Counted from the stretch's first letter, positions 29,441-38,473 are shown. The stretch: 64,000 nt of DNA from Roseovarius sp. ZX-A-9 (GCF_028369135.1 NZ_JAPWHW010000014.1:1-64000); one strand, 5' to 3'. Notes: generated by a model not told the origin, from the sequence alone. Translations and numbers: made by a program.

Positions 29441-32044
29441 TTATTTGGTCAGCAGGCGCGCTTCGTGCTTTTTCAGCGAGCGACGCGCGGCCTGATAGGC
29501 CTCGATGCCTTCCATCTCACGTAGTTCGGGGAACAGCGAATAGATTTCATCACGTTGCTCGGTGCCCATGCCGTCCAGGGTCTGTTCGCCGGGCTGGAAG
29601 CTTTCGGTCCAGGACCCGTTGGACAGGACGACCTCGTGCTGGTCAAACATGAAGTGGATGTAGCTGACCGCGCCTGTATCAACAGCGTCGACACCTTCGA
29701 GCCCGGTCAGGTGCTTGGCAGCTGCCAGCACTTCGCGGTCCTCGAAATAGAGCGCCGATTTCTCGTTGTTGATCAGCACACGGTGGTTCGGGCTGACGAG
29801 CAGATCACGTTCGGGCAGACCACGGCCAAGGCTACCGGCGCGGATCAGGACCGGCTTGAGGTGCTGCGCCTGAAGCATCTCGCCACCTGCCAGATCGCGG
29901 CGTCCCAACCAGCGGATCTCCTGCAACCCGTTGTCGCGGGTAATGACCCGGTCGCCAACTTGCAGATCTTCCACGAGACGCTCGCCTTTTGGCGTTGCAA
30001 TCACGGTACCCGGTGTAAAGCACGGAATGATTTTTTCGATTTCCTGGAAGGTCATCGACCCCGTCACCGCGCCGCCCGGCGCGTCAAGAAAGTTCACCGT
30101 GCCGCTTGTCGAATTGCCATCGGGGTCTACCGTTTCACCCACGATCTCGAAATCACCAACCCCGGTCAGGTCGAGCGTATCGAAATCGTCGCCGCCCGAA
30201 CCACCATCGGCATTATCGCCGTAGCCGTCCGAAGCCGAACCGATGATGAACGTATCACGCCCGGTATCGCCCGACATGTCGTCCGCGCCGGCGCCGCCGA
30301 TAATCACGTCGTTGTCTGCGCGGCCTTCGATTGTGTCATTGCCGTCGCCACCAAGAATGGTGTCATCACCATTACCGCCTCGCAGGCTGTCGTCGCCTTC
30401 GTCACCCATGATCGAGTCGTTGCCGTCCTGTCCACGGATGAAGTCGTCGTCGATGCCGCCTGAAAGCGTGTCGTCGCCGGTGCCACCGAGGATAGTGTCG
30501 TTGTCGTCCTCACCAAAGATCAGGTCATTGCCCGCACCGCCGTCGATGTAATCGTCGGCATTTTCAAGCTCTGGATCGATCGCGTCAGGGATGTTGGCTG
30601 CCGGGATATTGACGCCACCATAGATCGTGTCGTCGCCGTCGCCACCGTAGACAGTATCGCTGCCTTCACCTGAAATGATTACGTCATCGCCGGCACCGCC
30701 ACTGATTTCGTCATCGTCCATACCGCCGTCGATATAGTCATCGCCGGCACCGCCGGTGATGGTGTCTGCATCGTCACCGGTAAAGATGGTGTCGTTACCG
30801 GCGCCGCCTGCAACGAGGTCGCGATCGTTGTCCACGTCGGGATCTTCCGGAACAATCGTGCCGAACCCGTCATCAGGCAGCGGAAAGTTGGGATCTCCGG
30901 GCTCTCCGACAGGTGCCGAAGTGTCAATATAGTCATCGCCACCACCACCAAGAGCGGTGTCCTGACCGTCACCACCAAGCAGCGTGTCATCGCCTGGGCC
31001 ACCAACGAGCGAATCGTCGCCATCGCCACCGTCGAGTTCGTTGTCGCCGTTGCCGGCGATCAGCACGTCATCGCCGCCTTCGCCCATCAGCGTGTCGTCG
31101 CCGTCGCCGCCATTGAGCGTATCATCGCCTTCGGCAACGACAGGGAAGGTATCGAAATACACATCTGTCAGCTTGATGCCCGACGTTGCAGGGCCGTCCT
31201 GGCTGTGTTCGACGATGATCTCGGACACCGGGCCCGGAATATCAACGAGGACCGAGTACGCGGGCGACGAGTCGTCAGCGTAGCCGCCACTGCTGTCCGC
31301 GGTGTCGGCACCAGCGACGGCGTCAGTGTCGAGCAGCGTCACGTTCGGGCCTGCGGTCAGGTTGACGGTGATCGTGTTGCCATCCGCATCGAGCGCGGTC
31401 ACTTTCACGATGCCATCGCCGTCCACGTCATTGATGCGGAACGAAACATTTTCAACCGGGCGGTCAAAATCGAGATTGAACTGGTTGCTGTTCCCCGGCT
31501 GGCTCAGAACATTGTCGAGCGAGCTGTTGGGGTTGGGCGCGGCGCCGTCGGTTGCCACACCATCCACAAGGTGGAAATTGGAGGCGAACACTGTGGCGTC
31601 ACCACCGGTGCTGGTGGACGAGAACGTCACATCAACATTGCCGGTATTTTGCGTGAAGCTACCGAATTCGTCCTGATCGTCGATACCGGGCGTGCCATCG
31701 TCACCATCCGGATCGGGTGCGGCGTCCCAGCGGAACACTTCGCGCACGGGGATATTGTCGGTGATATCACGGTCGCCAAGGATCAGGTCGTCGCCTTCGC
31801 CGCCGCTCAGGTCGTCATCGCCTGCCCCACCAAAGATTTCATCATCGCCAGCACCGCTATGGACCGTATCGTTGCCGTCGCCAGCGTTTACGATATCCTC
31901 ATCGCCACTCTCGCCCGGGAGGTTGGCATCGCCGTTATCGATCCGATCACCGTCCGGATCGCCGCTGTAACCAAGATCAATGTCGTTTGCATTTGCATCG
32001 CCTTCAACAACGCCGGCACCGGTGTCCGTTCTATCAATACCCAT
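29441..32044 (-). CDS. RTX-repeat/Hint-domain protein 2
   Basis: An 867-residue acidic, Asp/Gly-rich protein. RTX nonapeptides occur in two blocks, about residues 55-90 and 300-620. Between them is a beta-rich domain (about residues 110-300) with Asn/Thr-rich strands (NSSLDNVLSQPGNSNQF), possibly a carbohydrate- or cadherin-like module. The C-terminal Hint domain starts CFTPGTVIATPKGERLVEDL and contains VSPNHRVLI and MFDQHEVVLSNGSWTESFQPGEQTL. The Hint region and tail (EAYQAARRSLKKHEARLL) closely match protein 1. AGGAGG at 32050-32055 gives a strong ribosome site. The protein should fold on binding Ca2+ after type I secretion; a surface or matrix role is inferred. Confidence 0.88.
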   Translation of the reverse strand: MGIDRTDTGAGVVEGDANANDIDLGYSGDPDGDRIDNGDANLPGESGDEDIVNAGDGNDTVHSGAGDDEIFGGAGDDDLSGGEGDDLILGDRDITDNIPVREVFRWDAAPDPDGDDGTPGIDDQDEFGSFTQNTGNVDVTFSSTSTGGDATVFASNFHLVDGVATDGAAPNPNSSLDNVLSQPGNSNQFNLDFDRPVENVSFRINDVDGDGIVKVTALDADGNTITVNLTAGPNVTLLDTDAVAGADTADSSGGYADDSSPAYSVLVDIPGPVSEIIVEHSQDGPATSGIKLTDVYFDTFPVVAEGDDTLNGGDGDDTLMGEGGDDVLIAGNGDNELDGGDGDDSLVGGPGDDTLLGGDGQDTALGGGGDDYIDTSAPVGEPGDPNFPLPDDGFGTIVPEDPDVDNDRDLVAGGAGNDTIFTGDDADTITGGAGDDYIDGGMDDDEISGGAGDDVIISGEGSDTVYGGDGDDTIYGGVNIPAANIPDAIDPELENADDYIDGGAGNDLIFGEDDNDTILGGTGDDTLSGGIDDDFIRGQDGNDSIMGDEGDDSLRGGNGDDTILGGDGNDTIEGRADNDVIIGGAGADDMSGDTGRDTFIIGSASDGYGDNADGGSGGDDFDTLDLTGVGDFEIVGETVDPDGNSTSGTVNFLDAPGGAVTGSMTFQEIEKIIPCFTPGTVIATPKGERLVEDLQVGDRVITRDNGLQEIRWLGRRDLAGGEMLQAQHLKPVLIRAGSLGRGLPERDLLVSPNHRVLINNEKSALYFEDREVLAAAKHLTGLEGVDAVDTGAVSYIHFMFDQHEVVLSNGSWTESFQPGEQTLDGMGTEQRDEIYSLFPELREMEGIEAYQAARRSLKKHEARLLTK

Positions 32045-32980
32045 GGTCTTTTCCTCCTAATACAGCCGTTTCCGGCGCACCGCTCGATCGCGGACAAATG
32101 TCATGCCACCGACGATACCGGCACTCACTCAGCGACCAGCACCAACCACACGTGAAAAACATAGGAGATCGACATCCGTACCCACGGCACAACTGTCCAT
32201 CATGGGCGGGGCCCACAATTCGCATTTTCTACGCATTGCCAACGCAACACGGCGAACACACGTCTCCCACATCATCTGATGTGCAATTCGCGCGGTCGCC
32301 CCCGTGACCACAAACATCGCCCCCCAGTTGGGCAAGGCTTTTGTATGCGTCGGCCCGACCCATTCAAAGTGAAATTTGTCCGAAAAGTGTTCGCATCAAG
32401 CCGCTTGTGCCTCTTTGTCGGCACGTTTCGCCATGAATTCGGCACAGGTGAGGCGTGATTGTTTCCATATTGAAATTCCACGGTTTTCGCGAAAATCCAT
32501 GTAAATCTGCCGAATGGTGAAAGATACCCGACACGTTTCCACGATCCATGGGCGTTCCGCTGTTTCCATATCAGAAACGATGCCTCTTTTCGCGACCATG
32601 GCAATCATGTCGGGAATGGGGCAAGCGCACTGTTCCCATATACGCACCAATCACCACTACCCATCAACTTTGATGAGGCTCAAGAAACCAATGAGCGATT
32701 CGCCGCCGAGAACCGGGCGGAGACTCGATCAGGTTGCCCGGTTACAAACCAGATCGGACCACGCCCTGAGGCGCACACACCAATCCCCCTCAATCCCCGC
32801 CGCGCGCAGTCCCGCAGCCTCGCCCCTTCGAGCCAAGGACGCGCCAATCGGTCGGTTGCGGACTATTGAAACCGAACCGGATGATGTGAGCAGTCTCAAA
32901 TGCCAATTTTCCTCTGGCATCGGAGCGGCATATGGGTGCAACTCAACACCACAACCACGCCCGCTAAAGAGGAAAACCGC
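32045..32980. other. 0.9-kb gene-poor region
   Basis: Between the divergent RTX/Hint gene and the aminotransferase. Open frames here (for example 32514-33089 plus, 32396-32650 minus) lack ribosome sites and protein-like composition. The region is AT-richer than its neighbours around 32450-32650 and holds the repeated motifs described in the next entry. It is the likely control region of the large RTX gene. Confidence 0.5.
32461..32644. repeat. Repeated GTTTCCATAT motifs and a 12-bp palindrome
   Basis: GTTTCCATATTGAAA at 32461-32475, GTTTCCATATCAGAAAC at 32562-32578 (a perfect GTTTC/GAAAC inverted repeat with a 7-base spacer), and a weaker GTTCCCATATACG at 32632-32644. Between the first two lies TTTTCGCGAAAA (32484-32495), a perfect 12-bp palindrome. 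Spacing and symmetry suggest sites for a dimeric regulator 400-600 bp upstream of the RTX/Hint gene. The binding protein is unknown. Confidence 0.4.
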
Positions 32981-34195
32981 ATGTCTGTCGAAATCAAGTT
33001 TCAGAAGCTGGCAACGGACAACGCACCCGGCCAGGAGGTCCGCCAGAAGTCATCCGACCTGGACGCTCGCTTCATCGGCGAGCCATTGACTGGCCGCCCT
33101 GTTGATTTCTCTCATGGTGACGTAGACGCGCATGCCCCTGCACCGGCCAGCTTCGAGGCGTTTTCCGCAGGCGTCTCCAAGGGAGGCACGCAGGCTTATA
33201 CGGAATATCGCGGGGATCGAGAAATCCGCGAGGCCGTCGGCACGCGGCTGGCCGCATTCACTGGTGCGCCAGTGAACGCCGATGACGGGCTGATCATCAC
33301 GTCCGGCACTCAGGGCGCGCTGTTCCTGGCCGTTGCCGCGACGGTGACGCGCGGCGACAAGATCGCGATTGTTCAACCCGACTATTTTGCCAACCGCAAA
33401 CTGGCCGAGTTTTTCGAGGCCGAGATCATCCCGGTGCAGATGGCTTATGAGACCACCACAGACCACGCCGGTCTGGACCTGGGGCAACTGGAGGACGCCT
33501 TTCGCGCCGGTGCCCGGGCCTTCTTGTTCTCGAACCCGAACAATCCCGTTGGCGCGATCTATTCGGCCGACGAGATTTCCCAGATCGCCACGCTCGCAGG
33601 CCGCTACGATGCAACGGTGATCGTTGATCAGCTCTATTCGCGCCTGTGCTACGATGGCGCGGACTATACCCATCTGCGTGCCGAAGACATGGACCCAGAA
33701 AACATCGTGACCATCATGGGGCCGTCCAAGACCGAATCCCTCAGCGGATACCGATTGGGCGTCGCCTTCGGGTCGCCCACGATCATTGCCCGGATGGAAC
33801 AGTTGCAAGCGATCGTCTCGTTACGCGCCGCGGGATATTGCCAAGCGGTCCTGCGAACATGGTTCAACGAGCCCGATGGCTGGATGGCCGACCGGGTCGC
33901 ACAGCATCAGGGGATACGCGACGATCTGCTGACCGTTTTACGCGGCATCCCCGGTTGTTCCACGCGCAGCACTCAGGCGGGCAGTTACATTTTCCCGAAA
34001 CTGCCCGAACTGACGCTTACACCAATGGATTTCGTCAAGGCGTTGCGATTGCAAGCGGGAGTTATCGTCACCCCGGGCACGGAGTTCAGCCCGTACAGCG
34101 CGCGCAGCGTCCGGCTGAACTTCTCTCAGGATCACTCCGCTGCTGTCGCCGCGATGAAGCGCATGGCCGCCCTCATCGAACGGTACCGCGCATGA
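32981..34195 (+). CDS. PLP-dependent class I/II aminotransferase
   Basis: A 404-residue fold-type I aminotransferase. The PLP-binding elements are IITSGTQGALFLA (phosphate loop), FSNPNNPVGAIYSADEI, VIVDQLYSRLCYDG (Asp to the pyridine nitrogen) and the Schiff-base lysine in GPSKTESLSGYRLGVAFGS, with the C-terminal substrate-carboxylate arginine in SVRLNFS. An unusual N-terminal segment (DNAPGQEVRQKSSDLDARFIGEP) precedes the core. The start at 32981 has AGAGGAAAA upstream and fits the family better than 32900. No neighbour shows the substrate; it stands alone before tRNA-Leu. I cannot tell an amino-acid transaminase from a related lyase. Confidence 0.85.
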   Translation: MSVEIKFQKLATDNAPGQEVRQKSSDLDARFIGEPLTGRPVDFSHGDVDAHAPAPASFEAFSAGVSKGGTQAYTEYRGDREIREAVGTRLAAFTGAPVNADDGLIITSGTQGALFLAVAATVTRGDKIAIVQPDYFANRKLAEFFEAEIIPVQMAYETTTDHAGLDLGQLEDAFRAGARAFLFSNPNNPVGAIYSADEISQIATLAGRYDATVIVDQLYSRLCYDGADYTHLRAEDMDPENIVTIMGPSKTESLSGYRLGVAFGSPTIIARMEQLQAIVSLRAAGYCQAVLRTWFNEPDGWMADRVAQHQGIRDDLLTVLRGIPGCSTRSTQAGSYIFPKLPELTLTPMDFVKALRLQAGVIVTPGTEFSPYSARSVRLNFSQDHSAAVAAMKRMAALIERYRA

Positions 34196-34248
34196 CGCGC
34201 CCCGGTATGAAACTACGATCATCGATCTGCGGAGAATGGCATTGCCAT

Positions 34249-34334
34249 TGGTACCCAAGGCCGGACTCGAACCGGCACGCCTGTTAAGGCGGGGGATTTT
34301 GAATCCCCTGCGTCTACCATTCCGCCACTTGGGC
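34249..34334 (-). tRNA. tRNA-Leu (anticodon CAA)
   Basis: Minus-strand sequence folds as a class II tRNA. The acceptor arm GCCCAAG pairs with CTTGGGT (G-U at the first pair), the anticodon loop is TTCAAAA with CAA at 34299-34301, a long variable arm follows, and the T arm has GGTTCGAGTCC. The discriminator is A and CCA is encoded (34249-34251). It reads UUG codons. Confidence 0.95.
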
Positions 34335-34486
34335 ACGTTCCCTTCCTCTAGCAATGCCCGCCCGGTCCGTCCAGCCCCCAAGCCAGTGCGGATGCTGTTT
34401 TTTTCCGTCACGACAGCGCTCCGTGCTTGACCCTTCCGGCGCTGCATGGTCAGAGGCAGAGACCCGAAAACAAGGACTCCGGCGCG

Positions 34487-35065
34487 ATGCTCAGACGGCT
34501 TTACGATTGGACGATCCGCATGGCGCATCATCCCCAGGCTCTCTGGGTACTGGCCCTTGTCGCGTTTATCGAAAGCTCGGTCTTTCCGATTCCCCCTGAT
34601 GTGCTGATCATCCCGATGATCCTGGCGCGGCCCAACCGGGCGTGGCTGATCGCAGGTGTGGCGCTGCTGGCCTCGGTGGTGGGCGGCTTGCTGGGCTATG
34701 CGATCGGGGCGCTGGCCTACGAGCAGATCGGCCTGCCTATCCTTGAATCCCTGGGCAAGGGCGATGCGGTTGCCGCATTCAATACCCGCTTCAACGATCT
34801 GGGTTTCTGGGCTGTGCTGACCGCAGGTGTTACCCCCTTCCCCTACAAGGTGATCACGATCATGTCGGGCTGGACCGGCATGCCGCTGGCGACGTTCATT
34901 GTCACGTCGATCATCGCGCGCGGTTTGCGGTTCTTCATCGTGGCGTGGCTCTTGTGGAAATTCGGCGCGCCGATCCGCGACTTCATCGAAAAGCGGCTGG
35001 GCCTGCTGTTCATCCTGTTCGTGGTCTTGCTGTTCGGCGGGGTCTATGTGGTGAAATTCCTATGA
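34487..35065 (+). CDS. DedA/YqaA-family (VTT domain) membrane protein
   Basis: A 192-residue inner-membrane protein with four to five helices. The family pattern is visible: ALVAFIESSVFPIPPDVLIIPMIL (the F/E-P-P motif), GGLLGYAIGALAYE, and AGVTPFPYKVITIMSG followed by IARGLRFFIVAWLLW. DedA-type proteins are linked to lipid-carrier recycling and membrane homeostasis; YqaA is the closest subgroup by length. The start at 34487 has AAGGA upstream. Its stop overlaps the dsbB start (ATGA), so the two are cotranslated. Confidence 0.85.
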   Translation: MLRRLYDWTIRMAHHPQALWVLALVAFIESSVFPIPPDVLIIPMILARPNRAWLIAGVALLASVVGGLLGYAIGALAYEQIGLPILESLGKGDAVAAFNTRFNDLGFWAVLTAGVTPFPYKVITIMSGWTGMPLATFIVTSIIARGLRFFIVAWLLWKFGAPIRDFIEKRLGLLFILFVVLLFGGVYVVKFL

Positions 35066-35532
35066 ATGATATGGCGCGCACCAAACTGATCATGATTGCG
35101 GCGGGTGGCTCGGCGCTGCTGCTGTTGGGGGCGTTCGCCTTTCAGCACATCGGCGGACTCGCGCCCTGCAAGATGTGCCTCTGGCAGCGCTGGCCCCACG
35201 CCGCCGCCGTGTTGATCGGCGCTGCGGCACTGGCAATGCGTGGCCCCGCCCTGCCCGTCATGGGTGCGCTGGCAGCTCTTACGACAGCCATCATCGGCGG
35301 GTTCCACGCAGGCGTCGAGCAGGGCTGGTGGGAAGGCCCCGCCTCTTGCACCGGCGGCAACGGTCTGGGCGGGATGAGCGGTGCGGATCTGCTCAGCATG
35401 GGCGGACCAACCGGCATCGTCATGTGCGATGAGATCGCGTGGCAGATGCTGGGCCTGTCGATGGCCAGCTGGAACATGCTGGCGTCGCTCGCTCTGGCTC
35501 TGCTTTGGGTGATGGCAGCGCGACGCGGCTGA
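35062..35532 (+). CDS. dsbB: Disulfide bond formation protein DsbB-like
   Basis: A 156-residue four-helix inner-membrane protein that reoxidises DsbA and passes electrons to quinone. The first periplasmic cysteine pair is CKMC in LAPCKMCLWQRWPH, a classic DsbB block. The second pair is formed by Cys in PASCTGGNGL and IVMCDEIAW. Helices are at IMIAAGGSALLLLGAFAF, HAAAVLIGAAALAM, MGALAALTTAIIGGF and WNMLASLALALLWVMAA. It overlaps the upstream DedA-type gene. dsbA is not in view. Confidence 0.9.
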   Translation: MNDMARTKLIMIAAGGSALLLLGAFAFQHIGGLAPCKMCLWQRWPHAAAVLIGAAALAMRGPALPVMGALAALTTAIIGGFHAGVEQGWWEGPASCTGGNGLGGMSGADLLSMGGPTGIVMCDEIAWQMLGLSMASWNMLASLALALLWVMAARRG

Positions 35533-35575
35533 CGCAGCTTGACCTCTCACGGGGCCACATCCTGCCGTCACGCCC

Positions 35576-35776
35576 GTGCTGAACCTCGATCCCCTCCACT
35601 ATACCTCCCCCGACATCCATGCGCAGGATGTCACCCGCATTTTTGCCCGCACATGGCAGCTCATCGGCCCGGCCTCGCGCCTGCTAGAGCGCGGCAACTA
35701 CATCGCCACCGAAATCGCCGGGCAGAAAGTATTCGTGGTCATGGCCCGGGACCGGCTGCGCGCCGCACAAGGCTGA
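35576..35776 (+). pseudogene. Truncated Rieske oxygenase, N-terminal remnant
   Basis: A 66-codon frame (GTG start) that matches only the first segment of a Rieske ring-hydroxylating/betaine-type oxygenase: DPLHYTSPDIHAQDVTRIFARTWQLIGPASRLL, then YIATEIAGQKVFVV. It aligns with residues 31-86 of the intact Rieske protein at 45741-46883. It stops just before the first iron-sulfur Cys-x-His would appear, and the final codons (ARDRLRAAQG) no longer fit. The iron-sulfur and catalytic domains are absent. I read it as a deletion remnant ending against the convergent Lrp gene. Confidence 0.75.
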
Positions 35777-35783
35777 CTCGCCG

Positions 35784-36212
35784 TCAGCCAGCCGATTTTC
35801 GCGTGCTCAACAGAAGGTTCGTCTCGCTGCTGACGATCCCCTCAAAGCGCCTGATCTGCGCCAGCACCTTGTCCAGTTCCTCCAGCGTCGCGGTTCCGAT
35901 CTCGACGATCACATCCCAGCGGCCATTCGTCGTATGGGTCGCGCGCACCGCGCTCAATCCGTTCAACTGTCGCACCACGCGGTCCGCCCCCCGCCCTTCG
36001 ATCCCCAGCATCATCAAGCCGCGCACTGGGTCGCGCGCCACGTCCTCCTTGACCACCACGGAAAAGCCGACAATCTCGCCAGACCGTTGCAGCCGTTCGA
36101 TCCGGCTGCGTACTGTTGTCCGCGACACCCCAAGCCCCAGCGCCAGATCAGACAGTGACGCGCGCGCATCATGGCGCAGCGCCGAGAGCAATCGGCGGTC
36201 CGTTTCGTCCAT
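35784..36212 (-). CDS. Lrp/AsnC-family transcriptional regulator
   Basis: A 142-residue regulator with an N-terminal winged helix-turn-helix (DETDRRLLSALRHDARASLSDLALGLGVSRTTVRSRIERL) and a C-terminal RAM/AsnC ligand domain (RATHTTNGRWDVIVEIGTATLEELDKVLAQIR). The start at 36212 has AAGGAG seven bases upstream; the longer frame to 36302 covers the promoter side. It is divergent from arginase with 116 bp between them, the usual layout for an amino-acid-responsive regulator of arginine or ornithine catabolism. That target is inferred. Confidence 0.88.
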   Translation of the reverse strand: MDETDRRLLSALRHDARASLSDLALGLGVSRTTVRSRIERLQRSGEIVGFSVVVKEDVARDPVRGLMMLGIEGRGADRVVRQLNGLSAVRATHTTNGRWDVIVEIGTATLEELDKVLAQIRRFEGIVSSETNLLLSTRKSAG

Positions 36213-36328
36213 TTCGCCACTCCTTAATTCCGTTTCGGTCAATCTTGTTCCGATCAGTACAAAATGCTCGCTTACATTCAACCGATTTGCCCGTATTTTC
36301 ACCTCAACAGAGGAAAGAGAGGCAAATC

Positions 36329-37258
36329 ATGACACGAAAGACATGTATACTGGTCGGTGCGCCAGTCGATTGCGGCAAACGTCGGCAAGGCTGTCTGATG
36401 GGGCCTGACGCCTACCGTGTCGCGGGCATCTCATCTGCGTTGACCGATCTTGGTCTGGACGTCCGAGACATCGGCAATGTCGCACCCGACGACGCCACAG
36501 CGCCAGACACGCTGCCCGATGTCGTCTACGAATCCGCCCGCATGATCGGCTGGACCTCAGCACTGGCGCGCACCGCCGAAGAGGCAATGCCGCAGGGTAC
36601 GCCGATCTTTCTGGGGGGCGACCACGCGCTGTCGCTGGGGACCGTCGCCGGAGTGGCAAACCACGCCGCCAAGGAAGGCCGCCCGCAATTCGTGCTCTGG
36701 CTTGACGCCCATAGCGATTACCACACGCCGCAGAGCACGGCGACGGGCAACCTGCATGGCACGCCGTTGGGGTATGTCACGGGACGTGAAGGCTTTCACG
36801 GATTCCCCAAAGTCGCCAATCCGGTGCCACAGGGCAATATCTGCATCATCGGCCTGCGGTCGGTAGATGCGGCCGAGCGCGAAGACCTGCAGGGCAGCGA
36901 CATCCGCTACCACGACATGCGCAGCATCGACGAGGTCGGCATCGCCCGCCCGCTGGAGACATTCCTGCGCGACGTGGCAGCGGCGAACGGCATGTTGCAT
37001 GTCTCGCTCGACGTGGATTTCCTCGACCCGAGTATTGCTCCGGCTGTCGGCACCACGGTGCCCGGAGGCACGACGATCCGCGAGGCGCATCTGGTGATGG
37101 AAATGATCTGTGACAGCGGTCTGATGACCTCGCTCGATCTGGTCGAGTTAAATCCGTTCCTCGATGACCGCGGCCGCACCGCGCAGGTGATGGTCGATCT
37201 GGCCGCCTCGGCACTGGGCCGTCGCGTATTTGACCGCCCGACACGCGCCTATTCCTGA
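36329..37258 (+). CDS. rocF: Arginase
   Basis: A 309-residue binuclear manganese ureohydrolase that splits L-arginine to ornithine and urea. Metal ligands are seen in FLGGDHALSLG, LWLDAHSDYHTP and SLDVDFLDPSIAP. HSDYHT replaces the more common HADFHT but keeps the ligands. The N-terminus ILVGAPVDCGKRRQGCLMGPDAYRVAG is arginase-like rather than agmatinase-like. A GAGAGG ribosome site precedes the ATG at 36329. The next gene, ornithine cyclodeaminase, uses its product, which supports the call. No urease genes are in view. Confidence 0.92.
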   Translation: MTRKTCILVGAPVDCGKRRQGCLMGPDAYRVAGISSALTDLGLDVRDIGNVAPDDATAPDTLPDVVYESARMIGWTSALARTAEEAMPQGTPIFLGGDHALSLGTVAGVANHAAKEGRPQFVLWLDAHSDYHTPQSTATGNLHGTPLGYVTGREGFHGFPKVANPVPQGNICIIGLRSVDAAEREDLQGSDIRYHDMRSIDEVGIARPLETFLRDVAAANGMLHVSLDVDFLDPSIAPAVGTTVPGGTTIREAHLVMEMICDSGLMTSLDLVELNPFLDDRGRTAQVMVDLAASALGRRVFDRPTRAYS

Positions 37259-37279
37259 CTTGCCCAAAGGATGACTGAC

Positions 37280-38335
37280 ATGACCAACCTCTCTCCCTCT
37301 GAAAAGGCCCTCGTGCCCTTCGTCAGCGTGGATCACATGATGCAACTGGTGCATCATATCGGAATCGAACCGATGCTGATCGGCCTTGCAGATTACATCG
37401 AGGCCGATTTCAAGCGATGGGAGCTCTTTGACAAGACGCCCCGCATTGCCAGCCACTCCGCTGAAGGCGTGATCGAGCTGATGCCGACCTCGGATGGCGA
37501 GGTCTACGGGTTCAAATACGTCAACGGACACCCCAAGAATACAAAGCAAGGGTTGCAGACGGTCACCGCGTTTGGTCTGCTCGCCAATGTCGGCAACGGA
37601 TATCCCGTATTGCTGAGCGAGATGACCCTGCTGACGGCGCTGCGCACCGCGGCCACTTCGGCGCTGGTGGCGCGCTATCTCGCGCCCAAGGGCAGCACGA
37701 CGATGGCGATGATCGGCAACGGCGCGCAGTCCGAATTCCAGAGCCTTGCGATGAAGGCGATCTGCGGCGTCGATACCGTACGCCTGTATGACATCGACCG
37801 CGCAGCAACCCAGAAGGCGGCCAGAAACCTGTCGGGCATGGGGCTGAAGGTCGTCGAATGCGACAGCGCCGAGGCGAGCATGGAAGGTGCGCAGATCATC
37901 ACGACCTGCACCGCAGACAAGCAGTATGCGACCATCCTGACCGACAACATGATCGGCTCGGGTGTGCATATCAACGCCATTGGCGGCGACTGCCCCGGCA
38001 AGACGGAACTGGCCCCGGCGATCCTGGAACGTTCGGAAATCTTTGTTGAATTCCCGCCCCAGACCCGCATCGAGGGAGAGATTCAGCAGATGCCTGAAGA
38101 TCACCCTGTTACCGAGCTGTGGCAGGTGATGAGCGGCACCGCTAAGGGCCGTACAAGCGCCGGCCAGATCACGCTGTTCGACAGCGTCGGCTTCGCCATC
38201 GAGGATTTCAGCGCCCTGCGCTATGTCCGCGCCAACGTGGCGGGCACGGAGTTCTATCACGATCTGGACTTGCTGGCCGATCCTGACGATCCGCGCGATC
38301 TGTTTGGCATGCTGAAACGCGCGACACCGAAGTAG
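37280..38335 (+). CDS. ocd: Ornithine cyclodeaminase
   Basis: A 351-residue NAD-dependent enzyme that converts L-ornithine to L-proline and ammonia. It belongs to the ocd/mu-crystallin family. Family blocks are IELMPTSDGEVYGFKYVNGHP, SEMTLLTALRTAATSALVARYLAPKGS, MIGNGAQSEFQSLA (NAD-binding) and INAIGGDCPGKTEL with the catalytic Asp. AAAGG at 37266-37270 suits the ATG at 37280 better than the one at 37271. Together with arginase it takes arginine to proline and is probably under the divergent Lrp-type regulator. A GC-rich hairpin follows. Confidence 0.92.
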   Translation: MTNLSPSEKALVPFVSVDHMMQLVHHIGIEPMLIGLADYIEADFKRWELFDKTPRIASHSAEGVIELMPTSDGEVYGFKYVNGHPKNTKQGLQTVTAFGLLANVGNGYPVLLSEMTLLTALRTAATSALVARYLAPKGSTTMAMIGNGAQSEFQSLAMKAICGVDTVRLYDIDRAATQKAARNLSGMGLKVVECDSAEASMEGAQIITTCTADKQYATILTDNMIGSGVHINAIGGDCPGKTELAPAILERSEIFVEFPPQTRIEGEIQQMPEDHPVTELWQVMSGTAKGRTSAGQITLFDSVGFAIEDFSALRYVRANVAGTEFYHDLDLLADPDDPRDLFGMLKRATPK

Positions 38336-38411
38336 GACGTTTCGCGCCCTATTTGGTACGGTGCGGCGGTACATCTGCGTACCGACTACCGGCAGGCGAA
38401 CCGCCGAAAGG

Positions 38412-38460
38412 CCCCCGGCCCGCGCCTCTATGGGGAAGAGAATATACGCGGCCCGGGGGG
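38412..38460. terminator. GC-rich hairpin between ocd and the EF-hand gene
   Basis: Arms at 38412-38424 and 38447-38460 pair over about 12 bp with one mismatch, mostly G-C. Lying between convergent genes without strong T runs, it may act in both directions. Confidence 0.45.
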
Positions 38461-38473
38461 ACGGAACGGTTGG

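Noticed and set aside
30200-31150. Short regular repeats that could suggest a CRISPR array
   Set aside because: The period is the 27-base RTX nonapeptide and the repeats lie in frame in a coding gene; there are no unique spacers of constant length and no cas genes.
29555-32155. Plus-strand open frames opposite the second RTX/Hint gene (29555-30463, 31205-32155)
   Set aside because: They arise from the repeated Asp/Gly codons of the RTX gene read backwards; no start signals.
32514-33089. 191-codon plus-strand open frame in the gap before the aminotransferase
   Set aside because: Low-complexity, Ser/Arg/His-rich translation, overlaps the aminotransferase start, no ribosome site.
37148-38374. 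Minus-strand open frame opposite ocd (408 codons)
   Set aside because: Shadow of ocd; no domain and a histidine/glutamine-rich composition.
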